DNA from: Lunularia cruciata
Taxonomy: Eukaryota > Streptophyta > Marchantiopsida > Lunulariales > Lunulariaceae
Assembly (NCBI GenBank): GCA_948567375.1
Contig: OX419762.1
Location: forward strand, 52,991,034-53,055,033
DNA length: 64,000 nucleotides
Reading direction: 5' to 3'
Shown here: piece after piece, positions 11,576-23,692 of the stretch
Layout: each line of letters opens with the position of its first letter
Position numbering within the stretch: position 1 is the first letter of the stretch
Program-made: the position numbers and the translations under genes
Notes under the pieces: generated by a model
What the model saw: only the letters and a program-made list of their open reading frames with translations
What the model was told of the DNA's origin: nothing
Database searches by the model: none

Positions 11576-12890
11576 CATAGAATTATGGAGAAATCTTTTA
11601 TTTTATAGATTTTAAAATTTTATATGTTCATTCTTTATATAGAAAATTTACATCTATTTAAGGGCAGTCAATCATTACTAAATTTTTCTAAAATATCAAA
11701 AAAGGTTGATCTTAGGCTTCAAAGCCCATGATTCTTCAACAGAAAATAGAAATAAAGTAAAATTCAGAAAAACTGTCCGAGTAAATAGAGGATGAAAAAT
11801 ATATATTACTTATTAGTGGACTTTAAAATAAATGAAGAAGTTCAAAGGTTTCATATGTTACCTTTAAAATGACCAATAGGCGCACCTCATAGTTTACCAA
11901 GAAGGTTGGGAAGACCCATCAAACTGCACAGTGATAAAACCTAAGAGGTAAAATGAACCTAAAATTGTAATGAGATTTTCATCTTGAATCATTTATATTA
12001 GAAAGACCAACCGTCTTATTCTATATTGTTTATCATTCAAGTTCTCTTGTTCATAAGAAGCATGAAATTCGGATGATACTAAAGAGGAATTCACAAAAAA
12101 CCCCTAACAAGTTTGTAAATTACTAAAGTACCCCCAAAAAAATTGTTATTTACGCAAGGATCCCTGGTTCGTTGGTGCCGGGCCTTGGCATTGGGCACTG
12201 TGTCGCGGGACTGCGGGCCACGCCAAGCCTAATGGGGTTCTATGGTGGTATTGATTTGGTCCCTTTGTGTGGTTGCTCATGCTCACCAGCACACACGCAT
12301 AGAGACACACAAACAAACTTCAACACCATGTTGTTTTTGTTGTTGCATTCCGACCTCCAATAGTAGTAGTCCAAAACAATCAAGTGAGTTCATTGTCTCT
12401 TATATCTGAGCGACAAGCACTACCACTTCTTGAAGATTTTGGCCATGTAGTCAAAGACGTTCTGGAACTGCCCGTTGAAAACCTCCCAAACAGAACCGCT
12501 GATATATTCATATGGAGTCTTACACTGGCAGCAGCACGTCAAATTTTACAAGGAATATCACTTAGAAGCTAGATTGTAACAATTCACTAACTCTATAAAC
12601 ACTACATTTTAAAGACTTTAACAAAGTTAAAAAAGGGATCCCTGCATGTTTTTAAGGCACAATTTTAAGTTCATTTTAAGTGTAGGATATGATACAAAAT
12701 GCCTTGGTTAATAAGAAGCATAGATGCTTGTACACAATCTACAAACTACAATGCTTCAGTGATGGATTAGATTTGGTATTTGTATTGTACAGATTGATCC
12801 ATCTTTTGGATGACAACATGAAGTCTAGACATAACTCTGATTCTTCAATAATGAAGTTGATATTGAATTTCCCTCAACCATTTGAAGCCC
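11576..12890. other. Non-coding stretch with one GC-rich patch
   Basis: Mostly AT-rich sequence without recognisable coding potential. A patch at about 12160-12330 is sharply richer in G and C than its surroundings and contains CpG-bearing words. No repeat partner elsewhere in the window was found for it. Confidence 0.35.
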
Positions 12891-13960
12891 TCTTCAAATA
12901 TATTTCAAGATAATTCTATCTTAATTCTATCTTATTTCCAACAATTCTTCAACATCCATGATATTGAAATCCATTCTATGCCAAAAATGTAAATAGATGA
13001 TGAAGAACAAAATAAACAATTTGCATGTTGCTTGAAATTACCTAAAATCAAGTTGATGCAATCTTTTGGAAAATCTTAATCCAAAGCATCAGAAAATATG
13101 ATGAGCATCTCTACCTATTGTATTATGATGCTTTTGGAAGATAAACCCTTGGATAGCACCCAAAAGCTAGATATAATAGGGAAAGGGAGCAAAATAGCCC
13201 CAATGTTGGATATCCAAATAGTTTAGAGGCTATATTTATGAGTAGCTAACAATATTAAACTCAAGCATGATTGCAAAACCTTATTTCTATGCATGAACAA
13301 CAATGATATGAAAGAGTTCCTGCTCTGCTAATTGTGATTGCCACCCATTTCACAACCCATGCCATAAATGCCCATTGGCTCTCCTCCCTTAGATGCTCCC
13401 CTAGATGTACACAACCTAATTTGTGCCACTAAACTCTAAATTAATTCCTTCTAACTACTATACATTCCCATTGATCTTCTAGTCCCATATGAATAATTGT
13501 TGCCTTCACTTGAGCCTTGCCCACAAATATTTCATTCATGTACTTACTTAATTGCAACTTGTAGTCCTATGGAAGACTTTTTTGCCCCACAACAAGGAAT
13601 AGCAAAACTGCATTTTGATTAGATTGGCTCTTTACAAGTGCTACAATAATGACCAAGGCCATGGCATCTTTTGCACTTGTCTTATCTCACCACCTTCTTC
13701 TTTTGACAAATATGATTTGTTTTAGGGTGATCAATGAGACAATAACTCTTTGGTAAAAGGCAAAGATATATGTTGTTTGCTTCAATGTTGTTGTCAACAT
13801 CAAGCTCAGTATCTCTCCACCTAATTTTATGAGGGATTGGATGAATAATTTCCTTGTACATGTTGTGATATAAATCCACCATGAAGCACTTGTTGGCAAA
13901 GATTATTATGCATATATACATGACTACAAAACATACTTTGTTGTCAATACCATTACAATG
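12891..13960 (-). pseudogene. Retroelement gag-like remnant with a CCHC zinc knuckle
   Basis: On the minus strand, codons at 13676 to 13634 read CKRCHGLGHYCSTC, a perfect CX2CX4HX4C zinc knuckle. Upstream in the same direction (13921 to 13682) is an open piece ending in a Cys- and His-bearing stretch, reminiscent of the DUF4283-plus-knuckle layout of LINE ORF1 or gag proteins. Downstream the frame is broken by many stops. The family cannot be decided because no RT, LTR or poly-A tail belonging to it is visible. It abuts the family E LTR fragment at its right. Confidence 0.4.
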
Positions 13961-14404
13961 TAGAAGAACACCTCATATAAAAGTCACATAAAAACTCCAA
14001 GACCCACAATAATCTATCTATCATAACTTGAATTAGGTCTCAAATTTCAACACTCAACATATATTGCCAATACGCCCTAATCATATTCCAAGCCACACAC
14101 ACACTCTAGCTAAGAAAATGACTCTTGCCGGCCTATGTCTACCATAGCTAGGAGTTCAAAGGTTCAACATAGAAGAAGTGAGAGCTTTGGAGCTATACTT
14201 CAAGGTATACCTCTTCTATAGCGGCCAAGAATCAAACCCTAATGGCACATCTGTTGATGTAACAACAAATACAACAATGTGATGAATAAACCTAGTACCA
14301 TGTCTAGCCACCACTAAGTAGTCACTGTGCAACTACCGGTAAAAATATGATTTCCAAGACTAACACTCCAACATCCTCGTAAACTAGCTTTGGGATTGCA
14401 AATG
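13961..14404 (-). mobile_element. Family E LTR fragment (3' LTR of copy E2, approximate)
   Basis: Bases 14150-14400 match the minus-strand LTR at about 54650-54880. On the minus strand the start (GCAACATTTGCAATCCC) matches the plus-strand LTR starts at 17416 and 51778. It lies just downstream of the PHD-finger end of the E2 polyprotein, as a 3' LTR should. The part left of about 14140 is less clearly LTR. Confidence 0.55.
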
Positions 14405-14408
14405 TTGC

Positions 14409-14468
14409 AAACTAGCTATAGTGTCAAGTACATTGAATGAACTAGCTATAGTATCAAGTACATTGAAG
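14409..14468. repeat. Tandem duplication of about 30 bp
   Basis: AACTAGCTATAGTGTCAAGT and its following ten bases are repeated immediately with one substitution. It lies at the pol/LTR junction of copy E2. Confidence 0.85.
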
Positions 14469-14504
14469 ACATAGCCATTACCTTTGAGGAGCTCCCATGG
14501 AGAG

Positions 14505-14595
14505 AAGAGTCAAACATGCCATATGCCATCCTCTTGAACAACTATCACACACCAACATAGTAGTAGTTCCACCTAAAAAGCCACATAACATACAC
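14505..14595 (-). other. PHD-finger-like domain at the end of the family E polyprotein
   Basis: On the minus strand the residues read CMLCG, nine residues later MLVCDSC, then SRGWHMACLT. The spacing C-x2-C ... C-x2-C ... W-H-x2-C and the LVCDSC..GWH core are those of a PHD-type zinc finger. In copy E1 (51330-51450) the same positions read SILCG ... MLECRSY ... GWYMVYL, the same domain with several ligands lost. Ty3/gypsy chromoviruses carry a chromodomain at this place. A histone-reading role by analogy is inference. Confidence 0.6.
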
Positions 14596-17415
14596 TACAA
14601 GCTTGCACATACAATTTTCAAGCTGGGGTCCATTGTGTCATCAATTTTTGGGAGGTAGCATGGCACATCATTGCACACATGATTCTTTTAAATAACACTA
14701 TCACATTTGTCTAACATAAGGACCCTAGAAGGCAAAAACTTGTGCACTCTCAAGATAATGCAGCTTGTACTTACATTAAGAATCATCCTTGTAGTCTATT
14801 GTAGATATATGTCATCACTTGGATAGAATCAATGGCTCAAGGGTCTATAACCTCCCCCCTTCAAATAGTAGCATAACATAAGGTATCCCAGTGTTAAGCA
14901 ATCACTAAGTTCTCAAAATTCAATGGCATCATTCTCTAAAAGAACTTTGCCTATTGAGAACATGCACTAATCCATAAACCTAGATCATCCAAGTCCAAAA
15001 CTATAATTATATCACAAAAAATGGTTGTAGGTTAATCTTCATCTTGGACATAGACTAAGAAGTAGAGAGAGACAAATGCTAAGGAGTCTTGTTGGCTAAA
15101 CCAATAGCCCATAGCCAACTAAGGTAACTAGAGATCCCAATCTCCCAAGTGGCCTCTTTGCAACTATACTTATGCAATATTCTCTTTATCATCTGAACCA
15201 CACTCCCTACTAACCATTTGCCTCAAGGTGATCTAGGGAGGGAGTATGGTGATCAATCAAGGCCTTATTCCACAAGACTTGAAAGTCTCCCAAGGACTTT
15301 ATACCTTGATCAGTCAAGACCTTGGTTGGTGCTCCAAAATGACTAAAAAGTGATCTAAAAATGAGTAAGTTGTCCCTTAATTGGACTTGTCAAGAAGTGC
15401 CACCAACTCAATCTACTTGGAGAAGTGATCCATTATAACCAAAACCTACCAATGGTATTTCACCATCAATAATAAAGGCCCAACAAAGTCCAAACTCTAG
15501 CGGTAACCCAACTCATGATAGGTAGTGTATATCTTTTGGCACAAGAGCATTGAATGATGTTCAAAGTTGGTCACAAACTACACATCTTACAAAAAATTTC
15601 TAAACATGAATTTGAATATATACCACCAATAATGATTCTAAGTTTGTTATTTGTATGCTTTACTCCAAAATGTCCTAGCTCTGCATGAGCATGTTGTACC
15701 AAATATGGTCTTTGAGATGGAAGGAGTACTACTTGCACTCTACCATCTTCTTAAACTCAATGAAGATATATATCATCCAATCTAAACTGCTTGGCTTGTT
15801 GAAATCAATGGTCCCTCTCCTTGGTACTCATTGTACCACCCACAATGCCAATGCAAAGATAGTCCATCACTAAAGCATCATGAATATCTTGTTGACCTAC
15901 ACCAATATCTCCACTCTTTGGATTTGAGACCTTAACAACTCCTCTTATCTACATTGAGAGAGATACCACCAAAACCCCAATCAATATACACAAAAAGGTA
16001 TATGTATGCAAACCTAGCACTATCTTCTCATCTATCTCACCATGCCAATATGCCTCAATCTGATATGTTGGTTGATATATGGGTTTCTACAAAACCTACA
16101 TGCATCATGGTTCATCATTCTAGATCTATGAACAAGCATGAAGTCATACTCTTGTAAAATTAGAGCCCATTGAATAAACTTCCTTGAAAGCTTATTGGAC
16201 TCCATCAACCACTTTGATGATCAATGATGACAGTGAAAATGTTTCCAAACAATTAATATCATAGATATACAACTACCCACACTACTACTAAGCACTCTCT
16301 CCTATATGAACTATACTTTGCCTCCATTGAATTGTTAAAGCAACTAATAGGCCACCACAAACTACTTCCCTTACTTATTGTGGTAGATGAGCATTACTCT
16401 AGGCCTCAACATACTCCAATCAATATGAATATAGAATGCCCATTCTAGATTGATATTGATTTGATTGGTCCCCTCAAAATAGAGGGATATGTCAACATCT
16501 TCTTGAGCTCTATAAAAGCACTCTCTTACTCATCTTCCCAACACCATTCTTTTGTAATCTTGGTTATCTTCATCAAGGCCTTGGCAATAGCACTAAATCC
16601 TCTAACAAATTGATGATAGCATATCACCAACCCAAGGAATGATTGCACTCTAGTCACAATTGTTGGCCAAGGAATGCATGAAATAGCCTCCACCTTGGTA
16701 TGTTAAACACCATGTCCACCAAGGTAGATAGTATAACCCAAATACTCAACTTGTTCTTGGAAGAATATGCACATCCCAAGATGTAATTTAAATTCATGAG
16801 ATCTCAATCTCTCAAATATCTCCAACAAATGTCTCTTGAGCTCCTCCATAATAGTGCTCTGGACCAAAATCTCAATAATATATCACCAAAATAAAATCTA
16901 ATCCTACTAGGATCTTGTCCATTTCTCTCTAAGACTTGACATGAGCATTTAGTAACCCAAATAGCAAGAACAACCATTGATACAATATATCCTTATCATG
17001 AGAACCAATAGCCCAAAATATTGTCTTGGACTTTTTTCTTCTTTGGTTAGCAACTAATGATATCTTGCTCAAAGATCCAAAGCATTGAAAACCTTTGTAT
17101 ACCCAATTGTGTCAAGATCTCCTTTGTTATAGATATAGTAGACCAATCATCCTTAGTCTATCAGTTGATAGGATGGTAATCTCCACACATCTGCCTTTTC
17201 ATATAGTTGCCACGCATAGCCTTCTTGCTTGGCATCATTGTAACTAAGCATACTCTCTATGTGAGATCTCAACCAAACTTGCTTCAAAAAGGTCTCTAGC
17301 AAAATGATGCTAAAGAGATTGCTTGACAAATATAGAGATATCATAGTACACACAACATCTCCCAAACATACCAAAATAGGGATTCTACAAACCTTGTCCT
17401 TGGCCAACACATGGA

Positions 17416-18273
17416 TGTTGTCATAACATTTGCAATGCCAAAGCTAGTTAGCTTGGATGTTGGAGTGTTAGCCTTGGCTATCATTGTTATCCCAATAGTT
17501 GCTCAAAGACTACTTAGTCATTGTCAAATTTTGTGTTAGGGAGAATTGATCATGACATGGTTCCAACATTTGCATTATCAAATGGGTCATCAATGGTGCC
17601 AAGTTGAGTCCAAAGAGTATACCTCAAAGTGCATCTCCAAAAAGCTCATTTCTCTAATGTTGAGCCTTTGAGTTCTTGGCATGAAGAAAGGCCTCATTTG
17701 GGCATTTAGAGGCTTTGAGACATAGTGTTGTGGGCTAGACAGGTTACAAAGACCTAAAAGGGAAAACAAGCTAGCTTGTTAGCATTATATTAGCTACTTT
17801 AGATGAGCTTTTGGTAGTCATTAGGCAAAATCAAACCCAACCTTCAAGATTATGCACAATAGGGTTTGACCCTTAGATCTTTAGTTCCTAGATTGATGCT
17901 CTAGCCAATTGGTCTACCCTCACTTCCTGTCCTAGAGACTAGTGGTTTTGGCTAGAAAATGATGTTTGATCCCATTCTTGATGATCCTTGTAGCATGAGG
18001 GTAAATAGACATTACTATTATGACAAATGCCAAATGATGACAAAAACAATATTGGTTCAATTTGTGAGATAGAGGGTTGTTGTTGAGATCTCCTTCTTGT
18101 TTGTGCATCATGTTGTTTTGAAGTGCCTTGATATTTAGAGCATTAGCACTTTGGTGTGCTCTTGGTAGTGAGGCTAGAGTGAAGACTAGGTAGATTACCT
18201 ATGTTTCTCCCCAATGAAGCAAGAAATAATGACTTGCATACCACGAGACTACATGTTGTGATAGCAAGTTACA
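17416..18273 (+). mobile_element. Family E 5' LTR (copy E4)
   Basis: An LTR of about 858 bp starting TGTTGTCATAACATTTGC and ending GCAAGTTACA. The start matches 51778 (plus) and the complement of 14404 and 54892. The end matches the complement of 54169 (TTACA). It is followed by gag, so it is a 5' LTR. It sits inside the minus-strand E2 relic. Confidence 0.65.
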
Positions 18274-18642
18274 TGTTGCCTTCTCTCATAGTGCAATTGT
18301 CATATTTAGAGTTACATTAGTGGATGATGTTTGATTGTTTGTGGCACTTGGTGGTGGTAATTGGTTGCTATGGTTGTGGTTTGAGATATATAGTCACAAT
18401 GGAGTTCTCAAGGAATTCTAGAAGAGGTTTTTCTACAATATATATTGGGTTTACATGGAGTGGTACCCAATATAAGCCTTTATCTTAGGTCTCAATGACT
18501 GAGGAGATTTATTCCGATTTAGAGTCTAACATGGGAGTTGATTAGTTGACTGCTTATTGTATGTCCACATCATTTTTGTAGGACATGGACAAGATTTATG
18601 TGAACCTCTAAAAGCCCTAAGTGTTACTTTGGTATGGTGAGT
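18274..18642 (+). pseudogene. Family E gag, first part (copy E4)
   Basis: This is decayed gag that pairs with the complement of 53820-54100. Shared residues include AYCMS and DMDKIY. It is interrupted at 18642 by a family A element and resumes at 26169, where the 5-bp TGAGT is repeated. Stops are present in every frame. Confidence 0.6.
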
Positions 18643-19970
18643 TGTGACAACCCAACAAGTATCACTTTTGTGGTAGTCAATAAGTAAAGTTTGTTCCCAC
18701 AAAGATATTGGTCAAAAATGGTCAAATGCAAAGTAAAATGTAGCAATTAGTTTTTTTGGATGCATCTTTAATCTCTCAAGTAGAAATCACACCTAGAAGA
18801 GAGTAACAAGCACTGATTCACAGTCTTGTCATAATAAATCACAACCATAATCAAAATAATTCAAATCTTTCCAAACAAACTTTGATTGTGATGATTTAGT
18901 TCTTCTTGAAGAAGGCTACTCCACTACAAAACAACTTTGCTTAAAAATTTTGTTCCACCCTTCCACTAAAGGCACAACTTCCTCAAACAAAGTTGCTTTG
19001 TATCAATCCAATGTTGTGCTCACCAATGTAGAATACTATCAACACTACAATTCCTCATGGATCTATCAAGACATTGCTTCAATTGCTATCCTCTCAAGAT
19101 CAAACACACAAAATGAAATCAACATTTTGGAATCCAACCTCCAACAAAGTCACGGGCTTGCATCTCAAAATTCTCCAAACACTCACAAACACACACAAAG
19201 GATTGATACTCGGAATTAAGCTTAAACAACAAGCATTGAGTTACAACACTTTGCTTTACTCAACTTCAAAAATATGAATACTGAACAACTCATTGTGAAT
19301 GCTTCCTTAAACTAGGCAAAGCACTTCAATTCTTACTAACTAAAATATCATTTCCCAATAGCTTACCAACCTATAGATCTAAAATGAAAAACTTCCTCTT
19401 CATATCTACCTATTCAAATCTAAAAACTGTTATTACTCCAATCCAATGTCTACCTTGACTTTTGCTTCTAAACCTGATGCTCCTACAATCACTTCTCCCT
19501 CTTTGGGTACTACTACTTCCTCTACTATTTTTATTATCTCTTCAAGCTGAACTGCAATTGAAGACATGGGTACTCTATCTACATTCTCATTCTCTAACCG
19601 AATCTCTCCTAATATCTCAAGCAGCTCACCTGAAGACACTTGAACTCCTACCTCTACAACTTTGGATTTTCTTTCTTCTTTCACACTAATCCAAAGTTTG
19701 TCTATTTCTAACTTCACTAAATCTAATCTGAGACTCACATTTTCTCCTATCTCCAACATCTTTATGTCTACACAATCTCTCAAGCAAATTAACAAATTAT
19801 TCATGTCTATGTCCTTCACCATCCTCTTTTGAGTTTCATGCACAAGCAACTTCAACTCATGTAGTCATGCTTACTCCAACTTCCCTTTGGCTTCTATGCT
19901 ATGCGTTGCATTCAACCCTAAACCCCATGATCTCTCCTATTGATTCTGATGTATACCCACAAGTGCGCTC

Positions 19971-22900
19971 TGTGGTACCCATTTTTTTTGGTTTTTTTGA
20001 GTTTTAAAGAAGAAGTGCATTGGAAAAGCTAAAGAAGGGCTAAACTGGAAAGCAAATAGAGGATTGTGTGGTTGAGTCAATCTAAAGTTGAACTCAGGTT
20101 AAAGATAGAAGGACTTGGGTTGGACAGAAAGAAGTACAAAGACAATGATAATAGATGTTGTATCGAGGGTGCTCTTGACTCAAAGAAACTATAACAACCT
20201 TCTTTGGGGTCCTCCAATCAAGAAAGAGTGCAAGAAGAAAGTGACCTTTGGACCACGATGTTCTTGAAAGTGATAAGAAACAAACTCATAGAATTGATGA
20301 GTGCTGCAGAGAAGCGACTAAAGAATGATTGATCAGCAAAAGACTATAAAAATTTCAATTTCCAAGAGGAAATGTTGCAATGTCTAGCCGCTATCCTATC
20401 CTTATTTAGAGTTGACCTAAGGGAATGAAAATTGCGAGCATGCAAGAAGAGTGGGTTAGAGTCTTGGGTTTGATATTCATAGACAAAAAGTGAGGAAGCA
20501 CACAGTGGCCTCAAAAGTGAATAAGCAAAGTGCGGTGAGGGGTCTTGCAATGCATTGATGAGATGTAGTTGTGAGGATCAAAGTCTTATCAAGGCTTCAT
20601 ATCACATTCCTGGCCTGGAACTAGAATTTGAGCTTTCTAGGGTTCATGGTAGAAATTACCGCTAGTGATTGCAAAGGATGGGCCAAAGCATGAAGGGAAG
20701 AGAGGAAATCAGGCTTGATGGATTGAGTTGGATTGGAGATTAGTCTGGGGAAGAGAAGCAAGAGAGGTAGGAGGTGTCACCTTCTATCGGAAGTGTGACA
20801 TGTCCAAAGAAACTGCCGAGGTCAAGAATCCTTTCAATAGACCTCACACCAAGAATGTGTACAAGGTGAATAGCTATAAAGATCCAATGCAAAGAGAGAT
20901 CATGAACACAATGATGGCTATGTTCAAGCCAAAGCAAACCACCTATGTCACAATGCAGTAAGCAATATTCTTCCATCAAATGTTTGCAGGAGAGGTAGTG
21001 GACTGGGTGAAATGTCTGCACCAGCGCGTGGGGCAAATGATCACTAGTTGGAGAATGGATATTTAGCCCCACTCTTTTGTACCCTTTGTGGTTCATTTCT
21101 ACTTTGGGCTGAATCTGTTGAGCTTAGAGGAGAGAAGTAGAATGTGGTCCTACTTTCACCTAGATTTATGCAAGGAAGCTGATGCGGATGAACAATATTA
21201 CAAGGAGTGGGATTGTGCAGGTGATGACTACTACATGAAGAGCAGAAGGGAGAAGATAGTAGCAATGGATATACCCATGCCTAGGAAGTGGAGTAGAGCC
21301 GAAGGATGAATTGCTTCAATGCAACCACAAAGGCTATGAAAACTCAACCCAAAGCCTGCACCGGTGAAATGAAGGAATCAACTTTAGAGGAGGAATCAAA
21401 AGGAAAAACCAAGTCAAAGGGAGAAGCCTCAAGAGAAGAAGAAGAATTCATACTATGGAGCAAATAATTGAGCAGTGGCAATGAAGGAGAAATTGAAGTT
21501 CAACAATCTAGGAAAGGATTATGGAAGCAGAAAAGCCAAATTTGGAGTTGTCAACAACTGAGCCTGAGTATGAGAAGAAAGAAGAGAGGGCCTTGGTATT
21601 CCCAAGAGTTGCCAGGGGAAGAGAAGTACTCAAGTTTTTGTCATCGGACCAAGCAAAGCCATCAAGGAGGAAGAAAGTTTGGATGGAGAAACATTGAAGA
21701 TACAAAGACAGCGTCTTCAGGATAAGGCACCTATCACAAAACTACCTGCCAAAGGTAAGATGCCAAAGACAACAAAGGAAAATGGGATGGAGTTGAGTAT
21801 CTATCAAAGATCATGTATCCTGTATTGATGTTTTTGCAGTAGAAGAAAGTGGAGATGTTGAGTGCTCATCTAGAAGTGAATGATGAGTTAGCAGTTGTGA
21901 CAAAATGGAGTGAGGAAACCTTGGTGTTGAGAAGCAAGTTAACTCGTGTAGAGAAGGAAGCCAAAGAACTTTAGGTGGAGGTAGTTCTTTGGAGTTAAAG
22001 CTCAGAGGTAGTGAAGGAGGACTTGATCAAGTGTAGGGAGGAATTGAAGGAGAAGATGGCGTTGATTGAGGTAATCAAAAGACAAATTGCTGATGCACAA
22101 GTGGAGGTGATGCATTCAAAGGTGAGTGCAGCAATAATAGAGCAAGAGTTAGAGACTATGAAGAGGAGCACAACAAAGAAGGACCAAGCCTAGCAACAAG
22201 AGTTAATAGAGCATAATCGGGAGGAAGAATGATTGCAAGGATTGTTGAGAGGAGTTGAAGATCAACTAGTCCTGAATAGACAAGAGAATGAAGCATTGAA
22301 GGTGGAGTTCAAGAATGAGTTGATGATGTATCAAAATGAGCAGGAAGTAAAGAGAAGATAATACAAAAGGTGGAGTTGGATGCAATAGTGATGGTGGTAA
22401 AAGAAGTGAAAGCAATGCTCAGTATTGAAGCTGAGATAAAGTTGGAGGAAGCAAGATTGCACGAGTTGAAGTTGTTGGTACAGGAAACAAGGAAGAGGAA
22501 GGTGAAGGACATGGAGTTGAACAATCTTTTGATCTGTCTGAGAGATCATGTAGATATTAGATGTTAGAAGTAGGAGATAATATGAGTCTCAGATTAGATC
22601 TTGGTAGATCAGACTTAGATAGACTTCATAGTGAGATGAAGTTGAATACAAGGTTTGAAGTAGGAGTGCAAGTGTCATTGTGTGAGTTACCTGAGACAAT
22701 AAAGAAGAATGGGTTAGAAGATAATGATGTAGATAGAGTAGAGAGGAGCACAATTGTAGTTTGTAGTGAAGAAAGAGTAGAAATAGAAGATTTAGGAGTA
22801 GAATTACAGAAACCCAAAGAAGGGGAAATTCATGAAGAACATTGGGTTTGAAAGCCAAAGTTGAGGTTGACATCGGATCAGAGTACTAATAGATTTGAGA

Positions 22901-23692
22901 TATGAGGAGGTAGGTATGAAGAGGTGTATTGTCATTTTGGATCTGTAGGTTGGTAAAGTTGTTGTAAAACAGTATAGTTGTTAGTAACTATCAAGTGCTC
23001 TACTTATTTAAAGGAGGCATTTGCAGTCTTGAGTGGTTCATTATTCCAAATCTCTGAAGATAGATAAAGCAAAGTGCTCTATCTTAGTGCTCGTTGCTTG
23101 AGCTTAATTTCAAGTATCAAGTTTGTGCTTGTGTTTGTTAATGTGTGGACAATTTTGAAGTGCCAGTCAGTGTGCTTGTTGGATGTTGGATTTTGGATTT
23201 TGTAGCCTTGATCTTCATTCTATGTGTTTGATCTTAAGTGAAGTGCAATCAAAGCAATGCCTTGACAGATCTAAGAAGAGTTGTAGTGTTGGTAGTATTT
23301 TGCATTTGTGAGTGCAGCATGGGTTTGATGTGAACCAATTTTGATCAAGGAAATTGTGCCTTCAATGGAGAGGTGGAACACAATTATGAAGCAATGTCAT
23401 TTTATAGTGAAGTATCCATCTTTAGGAGAATCTGAATCACCACAATTGAAGTTGGTTTGGAAAGATTGGAGAGTATTGTGATTATGAGTGTGTAATTTGT
23501 GATGAGATTGCGATTCAATGCTTGTTACTTTCTTCTGGGTGTGGTTTCTATTTGAGAGACTAAAGAAGAACTCAAGAAGAACTACAGAGTGATCATTTTG
23601 ATTTGTATTTGACCATTCCTGAATCATATCTCTATGGGAACAAACTTTTACTTGTTGATTACCGCAAAAGTGATACTTGTTGGGTTGTGACA
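19971..23692 (+). mobile_element. Family A element, complete, nested in another family A element
   Basis: A 3722-bp element from TGTGGTACCC (19971) to GGGTTGTGACA (23692), flanked by CGCTC at 19966-19970 and 23693-23697. It is inserted in antisense orientation into the coding region of the older minus-strand copy. The layout is a leader of about 675 bp, a broken reading frame (20646-22889), and a non-coding tail of about 800 bp. No direct repeat joins the two ends. Confidence 0.9.
20646..22889 (+). pseudogene. Family A protein gene, broken
   Basis: The start is placed at the ATG at 20646 (MVEIT), because the same ATG and following residues recur in the other copies. The N-terminal domain (DWRLVWG, MAMFKPKQTTYVTM, then FHQMFAGE, VVHFYFGLNLL) lies at 20728-21309. 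An acidic linker follows, then a coiled coil (about 21840-22550) and the C-terminal segment to a TAA at 22889 after the VDIGS motif. Stops and at least one frame change occur (for example at 21307). The pattern of substitutions keeps residue identity with the other copies high. Confidence 0.6.

Larger units (their letters stand above)
14405..17415 (-). pseudogene. Family E Ty3/gypsy pol relic (copy E2)
   Basis: The minus strand carries degenerate pol in the expected order. From high to low coordinates these are a protease/RT-proximal part (17410-17150), the RT end and RNase H connection near 16560-16780 (resembling YHQFVRGFSAIAKAL), RNase H, an integrase region around 15500-15000, and an integrase C-terminal part near 14700-14800 (ILRVHK). 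It ends in a PHD-like finger at 14595-14505. It parallels the plus-strand copy E1 (39490-51480). Frames are heavily interrupted. Its 5' portion ends where the oppositely oriented E4 LTR starts (17416). Confidence 0.65.
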
